Positions 56,117 to 64,000 of a stretch of DNA of 64,000 nt are shown here, piece by piece. A program made the position numbers and the translations under genes. Position 1 is the first letter of the stretch. Every line of letters begins with the position of its first letter. Origin of the DNA: Arthrobacter sp. M4 (GTDB taxonomy: Bacteria > Actinomycetota > Actinomycetes > Actinomycetales > Micrococcaceae); NCBI RefSeq assembly GCF_020251205.1, contig NZ_JAIWYX010000001.1, positions 62,001-126,000 of the forward strand, written 5' to 3'. The notes beneath the pieces are model-generated. The model was given only the letters and a program-made list of their open reading frames with translations. It made no database searches and was not told where the DNA came from.

Positions 56117-56239
56117 CGCGCCCTCCCTGAGGCATTAGAAAAGCAAACGACAAACCTGCCTTCACTGTATCCAGCCCAGCTGCCCGATGGAACCAAGTAA
56201 TCTGGTCCGGGAGCTAATCACCTGCAAGAGGGGCCGTCG

Positions 56240-57043
56240 TTGAGCATTGCACCAGCCGAACTCGCAGTCGGCGATTTCTACTACGAAGCCCTGGGTGGGG
56301 GCAAATTCCGCTCGACCATTCATGCCCAAGGCGCGTGGAACGACATTGAGCAACACATGGCCCCGGCCTCGGGCATCATGGCGGATTGCCTGCTGCGGCA
56401 CGAGCCGCGGACAGACATGCGCATGGCACGAATCAGCTACGAGATCCTGGGTTTGATCCCCGGCGGCGAATTCACCGTTACGACCAGCACCCTAAGGCCA
56501 GGCCGGACCATCGAACTCATCCAGGCGGAACTCAATGCCGGTGGCCGCACGGCCATCCGGGCGGCCGCCTGGCGCCTGGCCATCAGCGATACGAGCGACG
56601 TGGCTGCGATCGAGGACAAGAACATGCCGGGACCGGATGAATGCAAACCTTGGGATGGCGCCAGCATCTGGCCCGGCGGCTACATCCGGTCCTTGGAAAT
56701 GCGCATTGCTGAGGGGCACCGAGCAGGCTCAGGCAAGGTGTGGGTCCGCACACGTCACCCGCTGACAGAGGAAGGGAACAGCCCCGACGTCGCACGACTC
56801 ATTGGCCTGGTGGACACCGCCAACGGCATCGCCGCCCGTGTGCCGCCGGGCCGCAACAGTTACGCCTTCCCCAATGTCGATCTGCAAATTCACATGTACC
56901 GGGAACCCGGCGGTGATTGGCTCGGGCTGGACAATGAGGTCTCGTTTGGAACTGACGGGATTGGCCTGACCTCCACAGTCCTTCATGACCTTGACGGTCC
57001 GTTCGGCCGCTCTGAGCAGATTCTCACCCTGAGGAAGAGCTGA
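56240..57043 (+). CDS. Thioesterase family protein (TesB-like)
   Basis: The 267-residue protein starts at TTG 56240 behind GAGGGG. It has a double hotdog-type layout: FRSTIHAQGAWNDIEQHMAPASG, ARISYEILGLIPGGEF, SLEMR, then VRTRHPLTE and NVDLQIHMYREPGGDWLGLD. The family hydrolyses acyl-CoA thioesters. It shares one base with the downstream lipoate-ligase-like gene, so the two are coupled, which suggests linked acyl metabolism (inference). Confidence 0.85.
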   Translation: MSIAPAELAVGDFYYEALGGGKFRSTIHAQGAWNDIEQHMAPASGIMADCLLRHEPRTDMRMARISYEILGLIPGGEFTVTTSTLRPGRTIELIQAELNAGGRTAIRAAAWRLAISDTSDVAAIEDKNMPGPDECKPWDGASIWPGGYIRSLEMRIAEGHRAGSGKVWVRTRHPLTEEGNSPDVARLIGLVDTANGIAARVPPGRNSYAFPNVDLQIHMYREPGGDWLGLDNEVSFGTDGIGLTSTVLHDLDGPFGRSEQILTLRKS

Positions 57044-57816
57044 TGACCATGGACACCAGCCACGCAGAACCGGGCAGCGACGGTCATCGTCCGGCCCTGA
57101 CCGTTTACCGCCAGCCGGAGTCGCTGGGACCCGCCGAGGATCTTGAGTTCGCACTGACGCTGCTGGCCCGAGCGCGGCAGGGCGTACTAGGCAACACCCT
57201 GCGCATCTACCGGCCGCAGCCAACAGTCGCCTTCGGCCAACGGGACGCCAAACTGTCCGGTTTCGACGACGCTGCCCGCGCCTGCCGGGATCTTGGCTTT
57301 GAGCCGCTGGTCCGGAAGGCCGGAGGCCGTGCCGCCGCTTATCACGAAGGCACGCTGGTGGTTGACCACATTGAACCGCACACCGATGCCATCGCCGGCG
57401 CCAAAAACCGGTTCGGATCCTTTGGCGAACTACTCGCCAAGGCATTGCGCAGCGTCGGTGTCCAGGCCGCCGTCGGGGAAATCCCGGGGGAGTACTGCCC
57501 CGGCGAGTTCAGCGTCCACGGACAGGATCCTGACTTTCCTACCCACCTTGTCAAGCTGGTCGGAACGGCACAGAGGGTGGTTTCGGGCGGATGGCTCTTC
57601 AGCTCTGTCATTGTGGTGGAGGACTCCAAGCCAATCCGTGAGGTCCTTACCGCCAGCTACTCGGCTCTCGGCCTTGACTGGGATCCGACGACGGCGGGGG
57701 CCGTGGATGATTTGGTTCCTCAGCTTGACGTCCAGGCCGTCGAGGAGGCTGTCATAGCGGCATACGCGGACTATGCCGAGTTGCACGACGGCGACTTCCG
57801 CACACTTCTGAGCTGA
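57043..57816 (+). CDS. Lipoate--protein ligase family protein
   Basis: The 257-residue BPL/LPL-fold protein has LRIYRPQPTVAFGQRDA, the substrate loop RKAGGRAAAYHEGTLVVDH, and GEFSVHG ... LVKLVGTAQRVVSGGWLFSS with the catalytic Lys region. It attaches lipoate or octanoate to E2 domains, or is an octanoyl/lipoyl amidotransferase. The ATG overlaps the thioesterase stop by one base. A hairpin follows. Confidence 0.88.
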   Translation: MTMDTSHAEPGSDGHRPALTVYRQPESLGPAEDLEFALTLLARARQGVLGNTLRIYRPQPTVAFGQRDAKLSGFDDAARACRDLGFEPLVRKAGGRAAAYHEGTLVVDHIEPHTDAIAGAKNRFGSFGELLAKALRSVGVQAAVGEIPGEYCPGEFSVHGQDPDFPTHLVKLVGTAQRVVSGGWLFSSVIVVEDSKPIREVLTASYSALGLDWDPTTAGAVDDLVPQLDVQAVEEAVIAAYADYAELHDGDFRTLLS

Positions 57817-57822
57817 CGCCGT

Positions 57823-57856
57823 GGCGCCTTAACCCGTACGGCGCGCCTAAGGCGCC
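57823..57856 (+). terminator. Hairpin after the lipoate-ligase gene
   Basis: GGCGCCTTA (57823-57831) and TAAGGCGCC (57848-57856) are perfect complements with a 16-base loop. No T-run follows; terminator function likely but not certain. Confidence 0.65.
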
Positions 57857-57992
57857 CCAGACCACGACGGCGGCGAGAGCCTATTGCGGTCCGCTTCCGT
57901 TGTGGCCGCCAATCACCGGGACTAGGCTGAAATCGCATCACGGCGGTTCCTGACGCGGGTCCGCCGCAGCTTCCCAATGAAGGGGTGGGGCG

Positions 57993-60311
57993 ATGGAAAG
58001 CAGGCACCCACAAAGCACTCCTCGGCCGGACGTTGATGATTCCGACGCCGGCCTGGTGGTGAGCGCACCAAAAAGGTCGGCGGCGGGATTGCCGAGCTTG
58101 AGCGAAACACTGCCACACGCCGTGGCGGAAATGGGGCCGGTTCGCGCCTGGCAGGCGTTACGCGCCTTGAACCAGAAAGACGGCTTCGACTGTATGAGCT
58201 GCGCGTGGCCCGATCCTCCCGACCGTAAGCTCGCCGAGTTCTGTGAAAACGGCGCCAAGGCTGTCGGCTGGGAAGCCGAACCCCTAAGGATTCCCACGGA
58301 ATTTTGGGCGGAAAACTCGCTGACGGACCTGGCATCCCACGCAGAGTTCTGGCTTGGCCAACAGGGTCGGCTTGTGGAACCGGTCTACAAGGCGGCAGGT
58401 TCGGACAACTACCGGCCAATCAGTTGGGACGATGCGTTTGGGATCATAGCCCGCGAACTCAATGCCCTGGACTCTCCGGATGAGGCGACGTTCTACACCA
58501 GTGGCCGTACCAGCAACGAAGCCGCGTTCATCTACCAGCTCTTTGTGCGCGCCTTCGGCACCAACAACCTGCCGGACTGCTCCAATATGTGCCACGAGTC
58601 CACCGGCCTCGCACTGGGAGACACCATAGGTGTTGGGAAATCTGCAGTCAGCTACACGGACTTCGCCAAATCGGACCTCATTATCGTCATGGGGCAAAAC
58701 CCGGGAACGTGCCATCCACGCATGCTCACGGCACTGGAGGAAGCCAAGCGGGCAGGGGCGTCGATTGTTGCCGTCAATCCGCTTCCGGAAGCCGGGCTCA
58801 TCAACTTCCGCAACCCCCAGCGCCCGCGGGGACTGATCGGCAAGGGCACGGACCTGGCAGACCAATTCCTGCAGATTCGCCTGGCCGGGGACATGGCCAT
58901 GCTACAGGCCTTGTCCAAGCGCGTACTCGAGGCCGAGCGAGCCGCGCCCGGAACGGTCCTGGACCACGCGTTCATAGAGGAGCACTGCGAAGGCTTCGAG
59001 GAGTTCGCTGCCCATGTGGCACAGCTGGATGAAGCTCAAGTAAGCGCCGCCACAGGTCTCCGGGCGGAGGAAATCGACGAACTTGCCGCACGCTATCTCA
59101 AAGCTGAGCGCGTGATCGTCACGTGGGCCATGGGCCTCACCCAGCACAAGAAGGCCGTCCCAACCATCAAGGAGATCGTGAATCTCCTGCTGCTCCGCGG
59201 CAATATCGGCAAGCCAGGCGCTGGACCATCGCCCATCCGTGGACACAGCAACGTCCAGGGCGACCGCACCATGGGTATCTGGGAGAAGATGCCTCCGGCG
59301 TTCCTGGACGCTGTCCGTGATGAGTTCCACTTCGAACCCCCGCGGGAGCCGGGGGACGACGTCGTGGACAGCGTTCGTGGCATGCGCGACGGCCGAATCA
59401 AGGTCCTGGTTGCACTCGGTGGAAACCTTGTCCACGCAATTTCGGACACAGGCGCAGCCGAACCTGCCATCCGGAAGACCCGGCTGTCCGTTCAGATTTC
59501 CACCAAGCTGAACCGCTCCCACGTTGTCACCGGCGAGCAGGCGCTGATCCTTCCCACCCTTGGCCGAACCGAAATCGACCGGCAGGCGGCTGGCGAACAA
59601 TTCGTGACGGTGGAGGACACTGTATGCGCCGTTCATGCATCGTCCGGGCGACTGGAACCCATTGCGCCAGGCGTCTTGTCAGAAGTGGCGATAGTCAGCC
59701 GAATGGCGCGTGCCGTCCTGGGCGAGTCGGTCCCGGTGGACTGGAGGGCGTTCGAGAACAACTACGACGTAATCCGCAACCACATTGAGCACGTTGTGCC
59801 CGGGTTCGACGACTTCAACACACGGATCAGGGTCCCCGGTGGCTTTGTCCTTCCGCATGGACCTCGCGACGCGCGTCGATTCCCCACCGCCAGCGGCAAG
59901 GCTATATTCACGGTTGGCGAGCTTGAGACTATTCAGGTTCCACCGGGCAGGCTTTTGCTGCAGAGCGTCCGGTCCCACGATCAGTTCAACACCACCACCT
60001 ACAGCATGAACGACAGATATCGGGGCGTGAAAAAGGGCCGGATGGTGCTGTTCGTGCACCGGGATGATTTGGCGAGCCTAGGACTGGCCGACGGCGGCTA
60101 CGTGGACGTGCACAGCGAAGCACCCGACGGTGTGGACCGCGTCCTGCGGCAGCTGCGCCTCATCGCCTATCCAACGGCCCGCGGCTGCGCCACGGCCTAT
60201 TTCCCGGAGGCCAACGTACTGGTGCCCCTGGACTCCACCGCCGAAGGGAGCAACACGCCGGCATCCAAATCAGTCATTGTCAGGCTTGAGCGAGTTCCGG
60301 CGCCCGCCTAG
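57993..60311 (+). CDS. FdhF/YdeP-type molybdopterin oxidoreductase
   Basis: The 772-residue molybdoenzyme is of the formate dehydrogenase alpha/YdeP type. The N-terminal DGFDCMSCAWPDP contains only two Cys rather than a full 4Fe-4S set, as in YdeP. Other motifs: RPISWDDAFGIIARE, FYTSGRTSNEAAF, CSNMCHESTGLAL, GPSPIRGHSNVQGDRTMG for cofactor binding, and a C-terminal molydopterin dinucleotide domain (LLLQSVRSHDQFNTTTYSM..RYRGVKKGR in parts). In E. coli YdeP is linked with acid resistance; the substrate here is unknown. It is preceded by ~175 bases and followed by a DUF1918 gene. Confidence 0.93.
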   Translation: MESRHPQSTPRPDVDDSDAGLVVSAPKRSAAGLPSLSETLPHAVAEMGPVRAWQALRALNQKDGFDCMSCAWPDPPDRKLAEFCENGAKAVGWEAEPLRIPTEFWAENSLTDLASHAEFWLGQQGRLVEPVYKAAGSDNYRPISWDDAFGIIARELNALDSPDEATFYTSGRTSNEAAFIYQLFVRAFGTNNLPDCSNMCHESTGLALGDTIGVGKSAVSYTDFAKSDLIIVMGQNPGTCHPRMLTALEEAKRAGASIVAVNPLPEAGLINFRNPQRPRGLIGKGTDLADQFLQIRLAGDMAMLQALSKRVLEAERAAPGTVLDHAFIEEHCEGFEEFAAHVAQLDEAQVSAATGLRAEEIDELAARYLKAERVIVTWAMGLTQHKKAVPTIKEIVNLLLLRGNIGKPGAGPSPIRGHSNVQGDRTMGIWEKMPPAFLDAVRDEFHFEPPREPGDDVVDSVRGMRDGRIKVLVALGGNLVHAISDTGAAEPAIRKTRLSVQISTKLNRSHVVTGEQALILPTLGRTEIDRQAAGEQFVTVEDTVCAVHASSGRLEPIAPGVLSEVAIVSRMARAVLGESVPVDWRAFENNYDVIRNHIEHVVPGFDDFNTRIRVPGGFVLPHGPRDARRFPTASGKAIFTVGELETIQVPPGRLLLQSVRSHDQFNTTTYSMNDRYRGVKKGRMVLFVHRDDLASLGLADGGYVDVHSEAPDGVDRVLRQLRLIAYPTARGCATAYFPEANVLVPLDSTAEGSNTPASKSVIVRLERVPAPA

Positions 60312-60389
60312 TCATGGGGCAGGGTGGAGGCTGGCGACCTGTTGTGCCGTGGACTAAAAACGTACTCTGGAGCAGGGAGGTGTTGTGCC

Positions 60390-60584
60390 ATGAAGGCAGT
60401 AGTGCAGGATCGAATCATTGTGAGGGGCCGGACCGTTGGGGCCGCGGACAGGCATGGCGTGATCATCGAAGTCAAGGGTGAGCAAGGCGCGCCACCCTAT
60501 GTGGTCAGGTTCGACGACGGCCATGAGTCCACGATTTTTCCCGGTGGCGACTTTGTCGTGGAGAAACACGCCGAGACCAGCTGA
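60390..60584 (+). CDS. DUF1918 domain protein
   Basis: The 64-residue small beta-barrel protein starts at ATG 60390 behind AGGGAGG. The pattern GDxI-like VQDRIIVRGRTVG, DRHGVIIEVKGEQGAPPYVVRF (in parts) and DDGHESTIFPGGDFVVE is DUF1918. The family is widespread in actinobacteria, function unknown, often near dehydrogenases or stress genes. Confidence 0.9.
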   Translation: MKAVVQDRIIVRGRTVGAADRHGVIIEVKGEQGAPPYVVRFDDGHESTIFPGGDFVVEKHAETS

Positions 60585-60638
60585 CCCTTTCCGGGGATTA
60601 CCCGGATCATAGCTCAGCGACGCCGGTTGGCAGGGGAC

Positions 60639-60700
60639 AGGGAGGCGGGGGGGGGGGGGGGGGGGGGGCCCCCCCCCCCCGGGCCCCCCCCCGCCTCCCT
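60639..60700. repeat. Long G-run/C-run hairpin
   Basis: AGGGAGGC, 22 G, 12 C, GGG, 9 C, GCCTCCCT. The outer arms are exact complements; the interior is a near-pure G/C palindrome broken by one GGG. It lies between convergent genes (DUF1918 and mycoredoxin) where a terminator is expected. The length and purity of the runs raise the chance that the consensus is inaccurate here. Confidence 0.8.
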
Positions 60701-60733
60701 ACGCAAACCCTGCAACCTTAGGCGTGGTGCTTG

Positions 60734-60991
60734 TTAGGCTGCCAGGCGGGACTTGACCTCGGCTGCCGAGGGGTTGGTGGCCGCTGATCCATCCGGGAAC
60801 AATACCGTGGGCACGGTACGGTTGCCGCCGTTGATCTTCTCCACGATTTCGGCCGTACCGTCGACCTCTTCGATGTTGATCTCGTTGTAGCCGATACCAT
60901 GGGCGTCGAGCTGCTTCTTCAACCGGGTGCAGTAGCCGCACCAGGTGGTCGAGAACATGGTGATCGTGCCGGTTTCGGGGGTGAAGTCCAC
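60734..60991 (-). CDS. Mycoredoxin/glutaredoxin-like protein
   Basis: The 85-residue redoxin has active site CGYC (C18, C21) in MFSTTWCGYCTRLKK and a TVPTVLF cis-Pro loop. Actinobacterial mycoredoxin-1 reduces mycothiol mixed disulfides and has this size and motif. It is convergent with the DUF1918 gene. Confidence 0.93.
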   Translation of the reverse strand: MDFTPETGTITMFSTTWCGYCTRLKKQLDAHGIGYNEINIEEVDGTAEIVEKINGGNRTVPTVLFPDGSAATNPSAAEVKSRLAA

Positions 60992-61132
60992 GTAGGCCTC
61001 CTGTCATTAGTCGAGTGGAACCATTCCGCACAACGGTAGCGCGTCGCCCGGCATTCCTTCCCATGGACGTGTCACATGACACTCCGGGAGCCGCACTGTT
61101 GCCTTTCGGGCATTTGGCGGCAGACTGGGAGC

Positions 61133-61882
61133 ATGTGCGGACGTTACGTAATGGCCCGGGCCGTCGGGGACCTGCTGGCCGATTTTGATGCCGAGCTCGA
61201 ACGGGAACTGGACGTGGAGAAGTCGTGGAACGTCGCGCCGACTGATCCTGTCCCTATTGTCCTGGAACGGCTTGTCGACGGGACGCCCAAGCGGCAATTG
61301 CATGTTGCACGGTGGGGTCTGGTTCCGTCCTGGGCCAAGGACCCCAGCGGAGGGGCCAGGCTGATTAATGCCCGGAGCGAGACGCTCTTGGAGAAGCCTT
61401 CATTCAAGAAGGCCGTGCTGTCGCGCCGCTGCGCCGTTCCCGCCGACGGTTACTACGAATGGAAAAAGGGCGAGGGCAAGAGCAAGCAGCCCTACTACGT
61501 GCATGCGAAGGACGGTTCGGCACTGGCATTCGCCGGCCTCTACGAATGGTGGAGGGACCCCACCAAGGAAGAAGGGGATCCTTCACGCTGGTTGCTGTCC
61601 ACGTCGATCGTCACCGCTGATACCCCAACGGCCAGCGCTGCGGACTCCGTGTTCGACGAACTCACGGCCCTGCATGACAGGGTGCCGCTGCCGATGAGCC
61701 GCAGCACTATGGAAGCGTGGCTTGACCCCAAGGTCGACGACGCTGCCGGCCTTGTCGACTTGGTCCGCTCCGGTGCCCATGATGCCGCCGCAGCTTGGAC
61801 GCTCGACGCGGTGGGGGCCGCCGTCGGGAACGTCCGTAACAATGGTCCCGAGCTCATCGAACCTGTGGAGGGCCTCTTCTAG
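61133..61882 (+). CDS. SOS response-associated peptidase (SRAP, YedK/HMCES type)
   Basis: The 249-residue protein starts MCGRYVMA at ATG 61133; the catalytic Cys is residue 2, exposed after Met removal, and forms a thiazolidine crosslink with abasic sites in ssDNA. Other motifs: NVAPTD, ARWGLVPSWAKD, NARSETLLEKPSF, CAVPADGYYEW with the active Glu, and LHDRVPLPM with the His. An in-frame upstream extension to 61076 is ignored because Cys2 must be next to Met. It may act with the dnaE2 lesion-bypass unit nearby. Confidence 0.95.
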   Translation: MCGRYVMARAVGDLLADFDAELERELDVEKSWNVAPTDPVPIVLERLVDGTPKRQLHVARWGLVPSWAKDPSGGARLINARSETLLEKPSFKKAVLSRRCAVPADGYYEWKKGEGKSKQPYYVHAKDGSALAFAGLYEWWRDPTKEEGDPSRWLLSTSIVTADTPTASAADSVFDELTALHDRVPLPMSRSTMEAWLDPKVDDAAGLVDLVRSGAHDAAAAWTLDAVGAAVGNVRNNGPELIEPVEGLF

Positions 61883-61915
61883 TCGTCGCCCTGAGGGGCG
61901 GCTCGCGGCCACTGT

Positions 61916-62338
61916 CTAGACGGTGACGCCTCCGTCGTCGGCCACAGTCCACGTCGGGTTAAAGGCGACTTCCCAGCGGAAGCCGTCCGGGTCAGCGAAG
62001 TATCCAGTATAGCCGCCCCAAGGCTGCTTCCTGGGCGTGGAAACGATGAGGGCCCCCGCCGCCTTGGCCTGGGCCATGGTGCGGTCGACGTCGTCCGGGC
62101 TGGTGACGTTATGGCTCAGCGTGATGCATGGTACGCCTGAAGGCGGATCGACGGCGGCTTCTTCCTCCATCTGCGCTACGTTCCACAGGGACAGAATCAG
62201 GCCGTGATTGGCCTGGATGAAGACAACGTCGTCTTCGTGCTCCCGGTGGACCGGCCAGCCAAGGCCTTCTACGTAAAAGCGGCGGGAAATTGCTACATCC
62301 CGCACGCCCAATGAAATGAAGTCAACTCTCGGCTGCAT
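61916..62338 (-). CDS. VOC family protein (glyoxalase/bleomycin resistance fold)
   Basis: The 140-residue protein starts at ATG 62338 (MQPRVDFISLGVRDVAISRRFY). It has two beta-alpha-beta-beta-beta units, with VDFISLGV first and TGYFADPDGFRWEVAFNP near the end (Glu metal ligand). The ISLGV/HNV His positions vary, so the metal site cannot be sure. Substrate unknown. Confidence 0.9.
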   Translation of the reverse strand: MQPRVDFISLGVRDVAISRRFYVEGLGWPVHREHEDDVVFIQANHGLILSLWNVAQMEEEAAVDPPSGVPCITLSHNVTSPDDVDRTMAQAKAAGALIVSTPRKQPWGGYTGYFADPDGFRWEVAFNPTWTVADDGGVTV

Positions 62339-62404
62339 GGTCCGATACTGGCACACGGGTGATCGTGCATGTAACCCCGTGGCTGTTGGACCTGGCCTGG
62401 AAGC

Positions 62405-62794
62405 CTAAAGGGTCTCGGCAACCGTGACGCCGGACTGGAATTCCCGTCCGTCGCAGTCGCTAAAGGCGGTCATGAGGTGGCCTTCGCCGAGGCCATTGAT
62501 AGCGGAGAGGGGGAAGTGCCCGGTGATGGTGCTGCCTGAGTGCTCGACGCCACTGAGGTCGTAGTTTTCCTCAGTGCCTTGGTCGTGGTTGAAGCAGTAG
62601 AACGCGATTGCTTCGCCGTTCATGAATTCGATGCCGAGGCGCCGTTGGGACGAATGGTCCGGCGTGGCGGCAACAAGGCCCACGACGAAGGCGCCCGTTC
62701 CCGGGATGTTCCCCTCGATGTCAAACCTTGCCACCAGTGTCGATTCTTCAGCGGAGATGCTGGCCTGCTTCAGGATTGCGTCTTGGGTATCCAT
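62405..62794 (-). CDS. Hypothetical protein
   Basis: About 129 residues from ATG 62794 (MDTQDAILKQASISAEESTL); a further start at 62830 adds 12 residues. It looks like an all-beta soluble protein (VARFDIEGN, GAFVVGLVAA, AFYCFNHD, GHFPLSAI). No family recognised. It stands on the minus strand between the VOC gene and the SOS-controlled unit. Confidence 0.7.
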   Translation of the reverse strand: MDTQDAILKQASISAEESTLVARFDIEGNIPGTGAFVVGLVAATPDHSSQRRLGIEFMNGEAIAFYCFNHDQGTEENYDLSGVEHSGSTITGHFPLSAINGLGEGHLMTAFSDCDGREFQSGVTVAETL

Positions 62795-62873
62795 GGCACA
62801 ATCCTGCTCTCTGGCGTCCCTCCCGTCCACCCCTCACCTAGGTTTTGTCAGGCCGCGGGAGTAGACTGATTAC

Positions 62874-62893
62874 ATTCGAATATTTATTCGAAT
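62874..62893. promoter_or_regulatory. LexA (SOS) box of DUF6504-dnaE2
   Basis: ATTCGAAT-ATTT-ATTCGAAT is a perfect palindrome with 8-bp arms, matching the actinobacterial SOS box pattern TCGAAC..GTTCGA (here TCGAAT..ATTCGA). It lies 72 bases before the DUF6504 start, in an AT-rich stretch. Confidence 0.88.
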
Positions 62894-62964
62894 TTTTCTG
62901 GGCAGGGTCGAAGCAACGCAGGAACTTTGAACAGTTCATCGGGATCTGGAGGTCATGGGTGGGG

Positions 62965-63306
62965 GTGTTCAGTGAGTCCGTGGAGGTCGTCTGCAATCAG
63001 GCCGGCCAACCAATGAGGCTGCGCTGGAACGGCCAGGACTATGAGGTGCAGGGCGAACCTTTGCGCTGGTATGAACGCAGGCAGTGGTGGGCGGAGGAGC
63101 GCAGGGCACCCCTTGGCAGTGGGGCAGGGCTGGTCGACCATGAGATTTGGCGCGTGCAGGTTGGCCTGCAAGGAAATGACGGGCGTGGCGTTTCCCGGAG
63201 TGGTTTGACTTTGGACCTCGTGAGACACGTGGGCAGCGGGCGGTGGCGTCTGCTGAGGATCCATGATGCCCTGCGTTCAAATTCCTCCGAACCTCGCACG
63301 GCTTGA
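62965..63306 (+). CDS. DUF6504 family protein
   Basis: The 113-residue protein starts at GTG 62965 (MFSESVEVVCNQAGQPMRL), GGAGG about 13 bases upstream. The pattern of ESVEV, RWNGQDYEV and RRQWWAEERRAP matches small DUF6504 proteins that lie next to imuB and dnaE2 in actinobacterial mutasome operons (recalled). Downstream, dnaE2 starts 16 bases later. Confidence 0.87.
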   Translation: MFSESVEVVCNQAGQPMRLRWNGQDYEVQGEPLRWYERRQWWAEERRAPLGSGAGLVDHEIWRVQVGLQGNDGRGVSRSGLTLDLVRHVGSGRWRLLRIHDALRSNSSEPRTA

Positions 63307-63322
63307 ACCAACGGATCCTTCG

Positions 63323-64000
63323 ATGAGCTTCACCCATTTGCATGTATCCACTGCCTTCAGCGCCCACTACGGTGTGTCCTGGCCCGATGAGCTAGCCCAG
63401 GCCGCTGCATCGCACGGCGCTACGGCATTAGCCTGCACCGACCGAGACGGCCTGTATGGGACAGTCAAGCACCTCAAGGCGTGCATGGATGCCGGCGTGG
63501 ATCCCATAGTTGGCGTTGACCTTGCAGTATTTGACGACGACGGCGACCATCGCACCCAAGTGGCGGGCCGCGTCGTCATACTCGCCCACGGACATACCGG
63601 CGGAGCCGGATATAGAGCGCTATGCCGGCTGGTTTCCGACGCCCATGCCCGTACTTCGGGTAAAGCAGGGGGAGTTGTCCCAGTTGCCGTCACACGGGCA
63701 GAGCTGGCTTCACGAACGTTGCATCCGGAGACCCTCAAGCCAGTGCTGACTGTGCTCATCGGACCCCAGTCCGATGTTGGCCTCGCAATGGGCGGGAGGA
63801 AGTATCTTAGGCCGAGGACCTTGTTCAAGCGTTGGATCGACGCAATGCCTCCAAAGACCCTGGCCACCGAGATTGTTACCCACTTAACCCCTCCCGGTGA
63901 GGCGTTGAGTACTGCCCATGCTGTCAGGATGCTCAAGCTGGCTGAGGAATTCGGAGTTCCGGCGGTACTGAGCAATGCAGTAAGGTACGTGGCTGAAGAC
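63323..64000 (+). CDS. dnaE2: Error-prone DNA polymerase DnaE2, 3' end outside window
   Basis: The frame opens at ATG 63323 (MSFTHLHVSTAFSAHYGVSW) and runs off the end (226 residues present). It is the PHP domain of a DNA polymerase III alpha-type protein: HLHVSTAFSAHYG, ALACTDRDGLYG and PIVGVDLAV are typical of DnaE2. HxS instead of HxH at the first motif fits an inactive or altered PHP. DnaE2 bypasses DNA lesions with ImuA'/ImuB under LexA control; the box at 62874 agrees. Confidence 0.93.
   Translation, partial: MSFTHLHVSTAFSAHYGVSWPDELAQAAASHGATALACTDRDGLYGTVKHLKACMDAGVDPIVGVDLAVFDDDGDHRTQVAGRVVILAHGHTGGAGYRALCRLVSDAHARTSGKAGGVVPVAVTRAELASRTLHPETLKPVLTVLIGPQSDVGLAMGGRKYLRPRTLFKRWIDAMPPKTLATEIVTHLTPPGEALSTAHAVRMLKLAEEFGVPAVLSNAVRYVAED

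Noticed and set aside
55852..56196. 115-codon minus-strand frame at the EEP gene start
   Set aside because: It is in another frame; the conserved EEP residues RVISYNLRK and LQEC are read in the frame of the 55370-56116 gene.

Overview
The window reads as chromosomal DNA of a high-GC actinobacterium of the Micrococcaceae, most like Arthrobacter, Paenarthrobacter or Pseudarthrobacter. The gene orders ileS-folC-ndk, rne-rplU-rpmA-obgE-proB-proA-nadD-rsfS, metF-metE and nrdHIEF are typical of that group. Start codons are often GTG or TTG, coding density is high, and many genes overlap by a few bases. The species call is inference from gene order and protein style; no search was run.

Layout. 1-22 kb is housekeeping: a partial short-chain dehydrogenase, a membrane endonuclease/exonuclease/phosphatase-fold protein, a T-box leader with ileS, folC, a DUF4233 protein, ndk, a VKOR-family protein, RNase E/G, a TPP riboswitch with a thiD-tenA fusion, and the ribosomal, GTPase, proline and NAD genes down to rsfS. 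22.2-27.4 kb is an accessory segment between two identical tRNA-Ala(GGC) genes. It carries a tightly packed operon: a secreted Trp-rich peptide, two paralogous lipoproteins, a peptidoglycan-binding-domain exported protein, an ABC ATPase and an FtsX/MacB-like permease. A phased array of CTAG-containing motifs lies just upstream. This is the best candidate for an undescribed system, probably a bacteriocin or signal peptide with its export or immunity machinery.

27.5-43.2 kb returns to core metabolism: an RlmG/RsmC-like methyltransferase, an APH-family kinase, a ROK regulator, a secreted metallophosphoesterase, metF-metE, a LysR regulator opposite an alpha/beta hydrolase, and class Ib ribonucleotide reductase nrdHIEF with an NrdR-type box. 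43.3-46.9 kb is a defence locus: a short type II CBASS (HNH-SAVED effector, CD-NTase, E2-like protein), preceded by a cluster of inverted repeats and followed by a group II intron maturase remnant. 46.9-64 kb is mixed: a DUF222-HNH protein, a ChaB/Rho-N protein, RNase Z, a dienelactone hydrolase, an alcohol dehydrogenase, an hsp20 gene with an apparent frameshift, a YhcG-type nuclease, an AlkD-like protein, an EEP protein with a probable ATT start, a thioesterase/lipoate-ligase pair, an FdhF/YdeP oxidoreductase, mycoredoxin, an SRAP protein, and finally a LexA-box-controlled DUF6504-dnaE2 unit running off the end.

Regulation visible in the sequence includes a T-box, a TPP riboswitch, a LexA box, an NrdR-type palindrome, tRNA promoters and many perfect intrinsic terminator hairpins. 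No CRISPR array, intact insertion sequence, rRNA gene or integrase was seen.
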